The notes below the pieces were generated by a model. The model searched no databases, was not told the origin of the DNA, and worked only from the letters and a program-made list of their open reading frames with translations. A program made the translations under genes and the position numbers. Below are positions 8,353 through 16,677 of a stretch of 64,000 bases of DNA, in pieces (positions within the stretch are counted from its first letter, which is position 1; each line of letters starts with the position of its first letter). The DNA comes from Micromonospora violae (GTDB lineage: Bacteria > Actinomycetota > Actinomycetes > Mycobacteriales > Micromonosporaceae): positions 1,116,001-1,180,000 of the forward strand of contig NZ_SHKK01000001.1 in NCBI RefSeq assembly GCF_004217135.1, written 5' to 3'.

Positions 8353-8587
8353 TGAGTACTGCGGGCGCCTGAGGCTGGACTTTGCACGATTACGTCGAGG
8401 CGGCGCAGCGGGACCCCTCGTCAGGGCTTTGCTGGGCAGCGGGCCATCGGCGATGTCAATCCGCCTCGACCACGGCGTGTTGCACCTGCGTGACGGGTGG
8501 CCAACCAGTGACGCGCGGTTGGGTGTTCGGACCTATCGATGTGCGGATGTCGACAACACCGCGGCTATCGTCTGTGCGCAGGTCTCG

Positions 8588-8780
8588 TCAGACCATCGGG
8601 GCTTCCGACGTGGTCAGGCAGAAGGGGTGGCCGGCCGGCTCAGCGTAGACAAAGCATTGTCCACTATTGGGTTGGAACTCGTATTTCGTTGCGCCGGCGG
8701 CGAGCACGCGCGCCTCGGCGGCGTCTCGGTCCTCGACCATGAAGTCGAGGTGCATCATGATCGACGCGGTGGGGACGCTC
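8588..8780 (-). pseudogene. VOC/glyoxalase-like protein, C-terminal half (split by IS110 element)
   Basis: Encodes the last half of a VOC-fold protein: MMHLDFMVEDRDAAEARVLA, then GQCFVYAEPAGHPFCL with the metal-ligand-like Glu/His region. The matching N-terminal half lies on the same strand at 10096-10281, on the far side of the IS110-type element. The joined protein would read TWPD-VPTASIMMHLDF, in frame, if only the element were removed, so the gene was intact until the insertion. Confidence 0.75.
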
Positions 8781-9839
8781 CTATGACGCGTCAAGTGGCT
8801 GGGGAGGGTTTTCGAGGCGCCGGTAGAGGTCTCGGGCGACGTAGCGTTTGAGGCAGCGTTTGATCTCGCGGTCGGTTTTGCCTTCGGCGCGGCGGCGCTC
8901 GGCGTAGGCGCGGGTGTCCTCGTCGCGTTGCAAACGGGTCAGGACGATGGTGTGTAGGGCGCGGTTGAGTTGGCGGTCGCCTGAGCGGTTGAGCCGGTAA
9001 CGGACGGTCTTGCCGGACGATGCGGGGATCGGCGCGGCGCCAGCGAGCATGGCGAACGCGGCGTCGTTGCGGCAGCGTCCGGGGTGCGACCAGGCGGTGA
9101 GCACGGTGGCGGCGACGATCGGTCCGACGCCGGTGAGGTCGAGCAGGTCCGGGCGCCAGGAGCGGACGATCGCTCGGATCGCTTTTTCGTGTGCGGCGGC
9201 TTCGGCTTCGAGGAAGCGGACGCGGCGGGCGAGGTCCCGCAATACGCTCAGGCAGGTGAACACGTCGACATCGGCGCTGGTGGTGGGGCGTAGTCGGGTG
9301 GCGGTGGTAAGCATGACCCGGGTGCTCTGGCCGCGGAAGCGGGCTCGCACCACCTCCGGAGCGGTGATCACCAACGCGTGCAGCTGCCGTTGGGCATCAG
9401 CGCTGGCCTCCACGGCCGCTCGGCGGGCGGTCAGCCGCACCTGCAGCGCTGCGCGTTGCGCGCCGGTCTTGGGCTGCGCCAGCCGCGTGCGGGCCAGGGC
9501 GTCACGGGCGGCGCGTTCGGCGTCGATCGGGTCGGACTTCGCCCCGGCACGACGGGCTGGGCGCTGCGGCCGGTCCAATTCGACGACCAGCTCACCACTA
9601 TCGGCCAGGTGCCGGGCCAAGCCAGCGCCGTAACCGCCGGAGCCCTCGAGAGCCCAGGCCCGCAGCCCCGAATGCTGTCCGGCTAGAGCCACCAACTGTG
9701 CGTAGCCGTCCGGGTCGGTGCTGACCGTGACACGGGCCAGCACTCCGCCCGTGCGGGAGTCGAGCACGGCGGCGGTGTGGGTGTCTTTGTGGGTGTCGAC
9801 ACCGATGACGACCTCGACCACGTCTGCCAGCATGGACAT
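8781..9839 (-). CDS. IS110-family transposase (DEDD plus serine), 352 aa
   Basis: RuvC-like N-terminal domain with VIGVDTHKD, ALEGSG and KSDPIDAERAA supplying the DEDD residues. The C-terminal Tnp domain carries LTGVGPIVAATVL and the catalytic-serine region GAAPIPASSGKTVRYRLNR. A GTG at 9854 is possible, but an AGGAG ribosome-binding site lies inside that extension and points to the ATG at 9839. Enzymes of this family recombine DNA guided by a bridge RNA made from the non-coding end of the element (established for IS621 and relatives). Confidence 0.92.
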   Translation of the reverse strand: MSMLADVVEVVIGVDTHKDTHTAAVLDSRTGGVLARVTVSTDPDGYAQLVALAGQHSGLRAWALEGSGGYGAGLARHLADSGELVVELDRPQRPARRAGAKSDPIDAERAARDALARTRLAQPKTGAQRAALQVRLTARRAAVEASADAQRQLHALVITAPEVVRARFRGQSTRVMLTTATRLRPTTSADVDVFTCLSVLRDLARRVRFLEAEAAAHEKAIRAIVRSWRPDLLDLTGVGPIVAATVLTAWSHPGRCRNDAAFAMLAGAAPIPASSGKTVRYRLNRSGDRQLNRALHTIVLTRLQRDEDTRAYAERRRAEGKTDREIKRCLKRYVARDLYRRLENPPQPLDAS

Positions 9840-10090
9840 GCGTTCTCTCCTCACCGTGGGGACGCAATGGTCCGGTCCGGTGCGGAGATGGCAGGACTGT
9901 GATGAGACACGCCAGCCGCTAACTGGCGGTCAAGCTCCTGATCAGGCCAAACGTCTCCCGCCGGGCCGGCGCCGGCAGCAGCAGACGGACAAGTCCGGTC
10001 AAGGGCACGAAGCCAGTCAGGCCAAGAGTCACGCCCACCGCTGCCAGCTATCAGCTCACCACTGCTGAACCGACCCCGCCATGCTCACAG
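9840..10090 (-). ncRNA. Candidate IS110 bridge-RNA region
   Basis: About 250 bp with no gene, lying between the transposase start and the VOC junction: the place where IS110-group elements encode their bridge RNA. It contains CAGTCAGGCCA at 10014-10024, an 11-bp copy of the sequence at the VOC/element junction (10088-10098), and a shorter copy TCAGGCCA at 9942-9949. It also contains GTGGGGACGC (9856-9865), identical to 8769-8778 on the other side of the insertion. Guide-length matches to both target flanks are what a bridge RNA would show, but transcription and fold are not visible here. Confidence 0.4.
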
Positions 10091-10095
10091 TCAGG

Positions 10096-10281
10096 CCAGG
10101 TTGGAGGCGTGTATCCAGGCACGGTCTGAAAATTGAGCCGCCCGGCCGGGCTCTGCACGCATGCCCACTCATCGCCGATCCGCGTCATCGTCCCGCCGGT
10201 GATGTCGGCGTAGAACTCCGCCAAGCGGATGGCATCCGAACTGTCCAGAGTGACTGCGCTGAGCCGCATCCTGTCGGACAT
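10096..10281 (-). pseudogene. VOC/glyoxalase-like protein, N-terminal half
   Basis: Starts with an ATG at 10281 and encodes MSDRMRLSAVTLDSSDAIRLAEFYADITGG and on to GYTPPTWPD, the first module of a VOC-fold protein. After this it runs into IS110 sequence (CEHGGVGS) and stops. It completes the fragment at 8588-8780. Confidence 0.75.
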
Positions 10282-10579
10282 GTCGCCTTCTTCTGGTCCA
10301 GGCCGTCAGTAGCCCCACTGGCAGCATTGGCATGACGGATTGCACCTTATCGAAGTCGACAGAGCCGGCACTCGAAGGTGCCTCCTCGCGAGCTCTCCCG
10401 GCGGACCACGGACCGATCGTCGCCACCCGGCACCGACTCATCCAGCGGGCTGACCGCGTGCGCCTGCAACTCGTGGTGTATCCCCGGCACGGGGTCACCG
10501 CCGACCCGCCCGCGCCAGGCGAACGGTCCAGATCACCCTGGCTTGCCCTGTCCGAACGTTCTGGACGGGGGCATACCGC
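10282..10579. other. No supported gene
   Basis: Several frames are open here on the plus strand, but none has convincing coding character or a recognisable motif. The region separates the disrupted VOC gene from the end of the sugar regulator. Confidence 0.4.
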
Positions 10580-11719
10580 CTATGCGGGTGGCGGCGCGGT
10601 CGATTCCCGGATCCGCAGTGACGGGCTGATGACGATCCGGTGAGTGGGGCGGTCGGGGTCGACGAGCCGGTCGGCGACGAGACGCACGGCGGCCCGTCCG
10701 ATCGAGCGTCGCGGCGGTCGGACCGCGGTCAGCGGCGGGCTGAAGAGCCCGGCGACCTCGTCGTCGTACGCCACGATGGAGAGGTCGCCGGGAACGGAGA
10801 GGTGCCGCTCCTCGCAGTGCTGCACCAGCGCGATGGCCTCGGCGTCGGCGTGCACCAGCAGTGCCGTCGTCCCGGTCGCCTGGCACCGGTCGAGGACGTC
10901 GTTGAGTACGGTGTCCCGCTCCGGTGACCGTGCGTCGGGCACCACGGCCACCACTGTCGCGTGCGAATCGAGGCCGCACTCGGTCGTGGCGTCGAGCCAG
11001 CCGCGCCGCACGTGCTGGCTGGTGGGGCTGTTGGCGTCGAGCACCAGGCCGACCTTGCGGTGTCCGAGCGAGGTGAGGTGGCGTACCGCCATGGCTGCAC
11101 CGAGTGCGTGGTCGGTGACCACCGATTCCATGACCGCGTGGTGGCTGCCCACCGAAGCGGTGCGTTCCAGTAGAACGACCGGGAGGCCGACCTGGTCGAG
11201 CCACTCGATGGTGCGCTCGGCGCTCGGGGCGTCCATGCTCGGCGCGATGATGAGCGCGTCGACGCCCATCCGCTCCACGAGACGGGCCAGTTGCGGCTGG
11301 TCGTCCTCGGTGTCGTAGGAGGAGCCGCGCAGAACCACGCGCATGTCGAGCTCGCGGGCTGCCCCCTCGACGCCGCGAGCCACGTCCGGCCAGTAGTAGT
11401 CCAACGAGGGCACGAGCATGCCGAGGGTGCGCCCGACCAGCGGGTCCAGGCCGGCGACAGGTGCCTCGTCTGCTGCCGGGGCGTCGTCCGGCAGGATCAG
11501 GGCGACCCCACCGTGGACGCGGCGAACCAACCCCTCGGCGGCCAGCTCCGCGATGTCGCGCCGGATGGTGACCGGCGCGGCGCCCAGCACGTGGGACAGG
11601 TCGGAGATGCGCATCGAGCCGTCCCGTTGCAGGGCTGCCAACAGTTGCTGGCGGCGGGCGACCTGAAGCGGCCCTCGGGAGCCCTCCGCCGTGGCGACGA
11701 CAGGACTGTCCTTGGTCAT
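10580..11719 (-). CDS. DeoR-type HTH fused to LacI-type sensor: sugar-operon regulator, 379 aa
   Basis: Residues about 20-75 form a DeoR-family winged HTH (RRQQLLAALQRDGSMRISDL, then VTIRRDIAELAAEGLVRRVHGG). The rest is a LacI/GalR-type periplasmic-binding-protein fold (TLGMLVPSLDYYWPDVARGVE ... ALLVHADAEAIALVQHCEE ... IVAYDDEVAGLFSPPLTAVRPP). The combination of a DeoR reader head with a LacI-type ligand domain occurs in actinobacterial sugar regulators. ATG at 11719 has GGAGGT six bases upstream and overlaps the stop of the previous gene (ATGA). It probably senses a sugar delivered by the divergent ABC transporter operon. Confidence 0.85.
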   Translation of the reverse strand: MTKDSPVVATAEGSRGPLQVARRQQLLAALQRDGSMRISDLSHVLGAAPVTIRRDIAELAAEGLVRRVHGGVALILPDDAPAADEAPVAGLDPLVGRTLGMLVPSLDYYWPDVARGVEGAARELDMRVVLRGSSYDTEDDQPQLARLVERMGVDALIIAPSMDAPSAERTIEWLDQVGLPVVLLERTASVGSHHAVMESVVTDHALGAAMAVRHLTSLGHRKVGLVLDANSPTSQHVRRGWLDATTECGLDSHATVVAVVPDARSPERDTVLNDVLDRCQATGTTALLVHADAEAIALVQHCEERHLSVPGDLSIVAYDDEVAGLFSPPLTAVRPPRRSIGRAAVRLVADRLVDPDRPTHRIVISPSLRIRESTAPPPA

Positions 11720-12105
11720 GGGGGACCTCCGGGGAACGCTTCGTGCGGCGAGAGCTCTTGCAGGGTGCGGACAAGCTCGCCGGCCGGCTCGGACGCGGTG
11801 ACGTTGATCGCGAGCCGGATCGGCTGATCCCCCCATCCGTCGAAGAGCATAGGAGTCGTGCTCCGCCGGGTCGTCGCGGCGCACGGCGCCGAACCCGGGC
11901 CGTCCAACGCGGAGGTCTCGGCGTGGCCGTCGCCGAGCTGTGCCTGGCCGGCGACGAGCAGGTGGATGTGGGGCGGCGAGGTCGCCTGGTCCGGGTCGAG
12001 GTCCCCGGCGTCGTCCGGCGACGTGAGCACCCGTGCCGGCGGTTCCGTCCGCTGGCCGCACCACACGGCGGCCAGCGGGTCCGCGAGGCGGTCTGCGACG
12101 GTCAT
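11716..12105 (-). CDS. Hypothetical protein, 129 aa, coupled to the regulator
   Basis: ATG at 12105 is preceded by GAGGAG at a good distance, and its TGA overlaps the regulator's ATG, so the two are co-translated. The product is acidic and proline-containing, with no membrane segment (ends TLQELSPHEAFPGGPP). The best-conserved-looking part is the C-terminal FDGWGDQPIRLAINVT. I do not recognise it. The tight coupling to the regulator and the divergent position opposite the DUF2264 gene suggest a role linked to the same sugar locus. Confidence 0.5.
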   Translation of the reverse strand: MTVADRLADPLAAVWCGQRTEPPARVLTSPDDAGDLDPDQATSPPHIHLLVAGQAQLGDGHAETSALDGPGSAPCAATTRRSTTPMLFDGWGDQPIRLAINVTASEPAGELVRTLQELSPHEAFPGGPP

Positions 12106-12140
12106 GACTCCTCGGACGGTAGAGCGTCTGTGAACGACTG

Positions 12141-12194
12141 TGATCATATCAGAGCACTTGGCTTGCTGAAGCGGCATTGTGTGCTCTCTTGATC
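12141..12194. promoter_or_regulatory. Inverted repeat in the divergent regulator/operon promoter region
   Basis: AGAGCAC (12151-12157) and GTGCTCT (12181-12187) are perfect complements, flanked outward by TGATCA (12141-12146) and TTGATC (12189-12194). The dyad lies between the start of the regulator pair and the DUF2264 operon, where an operator or a divergent promoter would be expected. Confidence 0.35.
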
Positions 12195-12346
12195 GGTTGT
12201 GTCCACATCGGTTTGAGAACGGCATTGACTTGCTCCGTTGTGAGCGTTTTACTTCGGAAACCTGGCGGATGTCTGTACGTCACATTCATGGGCAACGCCC
12301 CGCTCGCCACATTCCACGGAGACGGCTCGATGCGACAGGACCTCGG

Positions 12347-14350
12347 ATGACGTTCGGGACGGCCGGCCGGCTGGCACCGGGGACGAACCCCGGTGCCCCC
12401 GCCGCCGCGACCTGGCACCGGGATGACTGGTTGACCCTCGCCGATCGGATGCTCGCCGCCGCCCGGCCGTTCGCGTCGCCCGGGCACGCCCTCGTCACCT
12501 TTCCCGGGCCGGAGGGCGGTTACGGGCGGGCCGTCGATGGCCTGGAGGGGTTCGCGCGCACCTTCCTGCTGGCCGGCTTCCGCATCGCGGGTGCCCAGGG
12601 GGTGGGCGTGGACGAGCTCGTCGACAGGTACGCGACCGGCATCGCCGCCGGCACCGACCCGAGTTCTCGGGACCGCTGGGTGCGCCTGGACGAGCACCCA
12701 CAGGCCAAGGTGGAGGCTGCCTCCATCGCGCTGGTCCTGGACCTGACCCGCCCGTGGATCTGGGACCGGCTGCCGTCGGCGGTGCGGGAGCGGGTGGTGG
12801 ACTATCTGCGCCCGGCGGTCGGCGACGACACGTACCCGCGGATCAACTGGGTCTGGTTCCGGCTGGTGGTTCAGACGTTCCTGCGGTCGGTGGGCGGGCC
12901 GCACTCGCTCGACGAGATGAACGAGGACCTGACCACGCACGACGGCTTCATCCGCGGGGACGGCTGGATGTCCGACGGGCCTGACCGCGCCTACGACCAC
13001 TATGTGGGCTGGGCCCTGCACCTCTACCCGACGCTGTGGTCCCGGATGGCCGGCGCCGCCGACCTGGCCGAGCATCGCCGCGAACGGGACCTTGCCGGCC
13101 TCGACCGCTTCCTGAGCGACGCGGTCGCGCTCGTGGGCGCCGACGGATCTCCGTTGATCCAGGGGCGAAGCCTGACCTACCGCTTCGCCGCGGCGGCGCC
13201 GTTCTGGGTCGGCGCCGTCGCCGGCGTGCCCTCGGTCAGCCTCGGCCGGTTGCGCGGCGCGGCCACCCGCATCGTGCGCCACTTCGTCGCCAACGGCGCC
13301 CTGGACGAACGCGGTCTGCTCACCCTCGGCTGGCACGGGCCGTGGCCGCGACTGGCGCAGTCGTACTCGGGGCCGGGCTCGCCGTACTGGGCCAGCAAGG
13401 GCCTGCTCGGCATCGCGCTACCCGCCGACCATCCGGTCTGGACGACCCCCGAGGAGCCGCTGCCGGTCGAGGAGCGGGACACCGTGCGGGCTATTCACGC
13501 GCCCGGCTGGTTGGTCTCCGGCACCCGTGCCGACGGGGTCGTCCGCGTCGTCAACCACGGCACCGACCACGCCGTCGAGGGTGCCACCGTCTCAGATTCC
13601 CCGCTCTACGCCCGGCTGGGCTACTCCACCGCCACCAGCCCCGTCCTCGACGACAGCGGCTGGGCCAGTCCGCTCGACCAGTCCGTCACCCTCGTCGACG
13701 ACGCGGGCCGGGTCACGCACCGCGCCGGCATGCGCCTGCTGACCGCGCGCGTCGACACCGACGGCGTGGGTGTGGCCGGGTCACGTGCCCTCGCCCACTG
13801 GGTCGACCCGAATCCGGGTCAGCGCGATCACGGCGGCGGCCTCCTGGGCCAGTCTCGACCGGCCGGGCACCTCACGGTGTACTCGCTGGTCCGCGGCCCC
13901 TGGGAGCTGCGTCTGACCCGCGTCGACGGCCTTGCCGACGGCGTCGAGGCGGCTGCGCTGCGGCTGCGAATCGGCGGCTGGGCCGTTGCCGGAGACGCGA
14001 CGGCTGACGTCCACGGCGGTGTGGCGGCCGTGACCGGCGCCGGCCTGACCAGCGTGCTGGAGAGCGTGCACGGCGGCGGAACGGCCGGCGTCACCGCCGT
14101 CCCGCACGGCGGGCCCCTGGCCGGCGGGCTGGTCGTGCCCTGGCTGGACCACCCTGTCCGGCCGGGCGCATGGGTCGCCACCTTCACCGAGTTGTCCAGG
14201 ATGCCGGTGGCCACGGCCAGGCGGGCATGCCAGGCCGTGGTCGACGAGGACGGCCACGGCCTCCACCTGGCGGTCGACTGGCCCGACGGAATCAGCACGT
14301 CGACCCGTCTGGACACGGAGCATGCCCGGCCCACCCAAGCGGCCTGGTAG
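12347..14350 (+). CDS. DUF2264 domain protein, 667 aa
   Basis: The sequence matches DUF2264, a family of alpha/alpha-barrel-like proteins found with uronic-acid and polysaccharide utilisation genes. Typical features are DGWMSDGPDRAYDHYVGWALH, QGRSLTYRFAAAAPF and GPGSPYWASKGLLG. ATG 12347 with AGGA at 12336-12339 is chosen; the frame is open further upstream but reads as non-coding. There is no signal peptide, so a cytoplasmic enzyme is likely. As first gene of the ABC-transporter operon it may act on the imported sugar, possibly as a hydrolase or lyase; the reaction is not established. Confidence 0.8.
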   Translation: MTFGTAGRLAPGTNPGAPAAATWHRDDWLTLADRMLAAARPFASPGHALVTFPGPEGGYGRAVDGLEGFARTFLLAGFRIAGAQGVGVDELVDRYATGIAAGTDPSSRDRWVRLDEHPQAKVEAASIALVLDLTRPWIWDRLPSAVRERVVDYLRPAVGDDTYPRINWVWFRLVVQTFLRSVGGPHSLDEMNEDLTTHDGFIRGDGWMSDGPDRAYDHYVGWALHLYPTLWSRMAGAADLAEHRRERDLAGLDRFLSDAVALVGADGSPLIQGRSLTYRFAAAAPFWVGAVAGVPSVSLGRLRGAATRIVRHFVANGALDERGLLTLGWHGPWPRLAQSYSGPGSPYWASKGLLGIALPADHPVWTTPEEPLPVEERDTVRAIHAPGWLVSGTRADGVVRVVNHGTDHAVEGATVSDSPLYARLGYSTATSPVLDDSGWASPLDQSVTLVDDAGRVTHRAGMRLLTARVDTDGVGVAGSRALAHWVDPNPGQRDHGGGLLGQSRPAGHLTVYSLVRGPWELRLTRVDGLADGVEAAALRLRIGGWAVAGDATADVHGGVAAVTGAGLTSVLESVHGGGTAGVTAVPHGGPLAGGLVVPWLDHPVRPGAWVATFTELSRMPVATARRACQAVVDEDGHGLHLAVDWPDGISTSTRLDTEHARPTQAAW

Positions 14351-14392
14351 CAGTGCGGGCCCGTCCGGGCCCTTGACCTGAAGGAGAGAGGG

Positions 14393-15697
14393 ATGAAGCG
14401 TGCGATACCGGCCGTCATCAGCGCCGCGACGGCCCTGACACTTGTTCTCGCCGGTTGCGGCGGCGGAGACGAGCCAGTTGACCCCAACGCCCCGGTGACG
14501 ATCACCCTGGCCGGCTGGAGTCTGTCGTCCACGCCAGAGTTCAAGACGCTCGCCGACGGCTTCAAGGCGACCCACCCGAACGTGACGGTGGAGCTCAAGG
14601 AGTACGCCGCAGGCAACGACTACGACACCCAGATGATCACGGACCTGGCCGCCGGCACCGCCCCGGACGTCTACGTCATGAAGAACCTCAAGAACTTCTA
14701 CACGTACCAGAGCGGTGGTCAGCTGCTGGATGTCTCCGACGCCACCTCCGGTCTCGATTCGGTCCCGGCGCTGGCGTCGTACCAGGTGGACGGCAAGACG
14801 TACGCGGCGCCGTACCGGCAGGACTCGTGGGTGTTGTTCTACAACAAGGACCTGTTCGCGAAGGCGAAGGTGGCGCCGCCGGACGGCAGTTGGACCTGGG
14901 ACGACTACACCGACGCGGCGAAGCGGCTGCACACCGGGCTGAAGGGGGCCGGCTCGAACGCGACAGGCGCCTACCAGCACACCTTCCAGTCGACGGTGCA
15001 GGGCTTCGCGCTCGCCCAGACCCCCAACGCCGACCTGCTCTCCGGGGACTTCGGCTACCTGAAGCCGTACTACGAGCGGTCACTGGATTTGCAGGCGGCC
15101 GGCGCGCAGCCGACCTTCGGCACCGCGAAGACCAACAAGCTCACCTACCAGGCGCAGTTCGGCAAGCAGCAGTCGGCGATGCTGCTGATGGGCACCTGGT
15201 ACGTGGCCACGCTGCTCAACCAGCGAAAGAGCGGTGACGCCGACACGTTCCAGTGGGGGATCGCCCCGGCGCCGCAGTTCGACAAGTCCACCACCGGCAC
15301 CTCCGCCACACCTGTCACCTTCGGTGACCCGACCGCCCTGGGGATCAACCCGAAGATCAGCAAGTCCAAGACCGCCGCGGCCAAGGACTTCCTCAAGTAC
15401 GCGGCCGGCCCGGAGGCCGGCAAGGCGCTGGCCGGGATCGGCATCACCCCGGCCCAGGTCACCGACGCGGTCACCGCGTCGCTGTTCGGGCTGGACGGCG
15501 TACCGCAGGATGACCTGTCGAAGTTCGCCTACGCCACGCACACCATCAAGCCGGAGAACCCGGTGTCGAAGCACACCGCCGGCCTGCAGAACCTTCTCAA
15601 CGAGACGCACTCGGCGATCCTCTCCGACAGCAAGGGCGTCGACGCGGAGCTGAGCAAGGCGCAGTCCCGCGCCAAGAACGAAGTCCTCAACCAGTGA
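14393..15697 (+). CDS. Sugar ABC transporter substrate-binding lipoprotein, 434 aa
   Basis: The lipoprotein signal peptide ends in the lipobox LAGC, with C22 as lipidated residue, after a hydrophobic stretch (AVISAATALTLVLAG). The mature protein is a family-1 extracellular solute-binding protein (ITLAGWSLSSTPEFKTLADGFKATHPNVTVE; later SWVLFYNKDLFAKA; GTWYVATLLNQ). AAGGAGAGAG precedes the ATG. It delivers sugar to the two permeases encoded next; no ATPase gene is in the operon, so a shared MsiK-type ATPase encoded elsewhere probably energises it. Confidence 0.93.
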   Translation: MKRAIPAVISAATALTLVLAGCGGGDEPVDPNAPVTITLAGWSLSSTPEFKTLADGFKATHPNVTVELKEYAAGNDYDTQMITDLAAGTAPDVYVMKNLKNFYTYQSGGQLLDVSDATSGLDSVPALASYQVDGKTYAAPYRQDSWVLFYNKDLFAKAKVAPPDGSWTWDDYTDAAKRLHTGLKGAGSNATGAYQHTFQSTVQGFALAQTPNADLLSGDFGYLKPYYERSLDLQAAGAQPTFGTAKTNKLTYQAQFGKQQSAMLLMGTWYVATLLNQRKSGDADTFQWGIAPAPQFDKSTTGTSATPVTFGDPTALGINPKISKSKTAAAKDFLKYAAGPEAGKALAGIGITPAQVTDAVTASLFGLDGVPQDDLSKFAYATHTIKPENPVSKHTAGLQNLLNETHSAILSDSKGVDAELSKAQSRAKNEVLNQ

Positions 15698-15771
15698 GCT
15701 GATGGCGGGCCCGGCGCGCCTGAGCCGCACGCCGGTCCCGCCCCCAGGCCGAACGCTTCCGGAGACTCCCT

Positions 15772-16677
15772 ATGGCAACATTGCCGCGCACGAGACCCAG
15801 GAACCGGCGGCTGGTGTCGCGCAACACGGTCGCCGGCTGGTCGTTCATCCTTCCCAACTTCGTCGGCTTCGCCGCGCTCACCCTGCTACCCGTCGCCGTG
15901 CTGTTCTACGTGGCCTTCACCAACTGGAACGTCTTCGGGGTGGCCGAGTGGACCGGCACTGCCAACTTCCGGCGGATGTGGAACGACGCGAGCTTCTGGA
16001 CCGCACTGCGCAACACCGTCTACTACGCCGTCTTCCACATCCCGTTGACCCTCGCGGCAGCACTCGGGCTGGCGCTGCTGCTCAACCGCAAGCTGCGCGG
16101 CGTGCGGTTCTTCCGTACCATCGCCTTCTTCCCCTACATCACCTCGATCGTGGCGATCGCGGTCGTCTGGAACCAACTCTTCAGCCCGGAGTACGGCCCG
16201 ATCAACGCTCTCCTCGGCGCCGTCGGGGTGGACAACCCGCCGGGCTGGACCGCGTCGGCGACCTGGTCGATGCCGGCGGTCATCATCGTCGGCACCTGGC
16301 GGTACATGGGCTACTACATGCTGCTGTTCCTGGCCGGCCTGCAGACCATCCCGGCCCAGCTCTACGAGGCGGCCGAGACCGACGGCGCCTCACCGTGGCA
16401 GCGGTTCGTGCACGTGACCCTGCCCGGCCTGCGGCACACCACGTTCTTCGTCACGGTGCTGCTCACCATCGAAAGTTTCAAGGTCTTCGACCTCATCCTC
16501 GTGATGACCGGCGGCGGACCGGGCCAGTCGACCCTGGTGCTCTCGCAGTACATCTACCAGAAGGGCTTCGAGGAGAACCAGTTCGGTTACGCCTCGGCGG
16601 TCTCCATCGTCCTGTTCGCCATCTGCTTCGGCATCACGGTCATCCAGTTCATGGTCAACAAGCGGAGGAATAGCTGA
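15772..16677 (+). CDS. Sugar ABC transporter permease (MalF type), 301 aa
   Basis: Six predicted membrane helices and the cytoplasmic-loop motif that docks the ATPase (YEAAETDGASPWQRFVHVTLPGL, the EAA loop). The short N-terminal region and length are those of CUT1-family permeases in actinobacteria. Its TGA overlaps the ATG of the second permease by one base. Confidence 0.93.
   Translation: MATLPRTRPRNRRLVSRNTVAGWSFILPNFVGFAALTLLPVAVLFYVAFTNWNVFGVAEWTGTANFRRMWNDASFWTALRNTVYYAVFHIPLTLAAALGLALLLNRKLRGVRFFRTIAFFPYITSIVAIAVVWNQLFSPEYGPINALLGAVGVDNPPGWTASATWSMPAVIIVGTWRYMGYYMLLFLAGLQTIPAQLYEAAETDGASPWQRFVHVTLPGLRHTTFFVTVLLTIESFKVFDLILVMTGGGPGQSTLVLSQYIYQKGFEENQFGYASAVSIVLFAICFGITVIQFMVNKRRNS

Larger units (their letters stand above)
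8779..10090 (-). mobile_element. IS110-family insertion inside a VOC gene
   Basis: The element consists of an intact IS110-type transposase gene and about 250 bp of non-coding DNA upstream of it. Its boundaries are inferred from where the interrupted VOC protein stops and resumes (about 8779 and about 10090). No terminal inverted repeats or clear target duplication are seen, as usual for this family. The transposase stop codon sits at the very edge of the element. Confidence 0.75.

Noticed and set aside
8382..8851. Plus-strand ORFs between the IS5 element and the VOC fragment
   Set aside because: No coding character; they run antisense over the VOC C-terminal fragment.
10332..10643. 103-residue plus-strand ORF before the sugar regulator
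   Set aside because: Biased composition, no motif, and its end is antisense to the regulator gene.
12149..14980. Long minus-strand frames opposite the DUF2264 and binding-protein genes
   Set aside because: Low-complexity Arg/Gly/Val composition, no motifs, fully antisense to well-supported genes.
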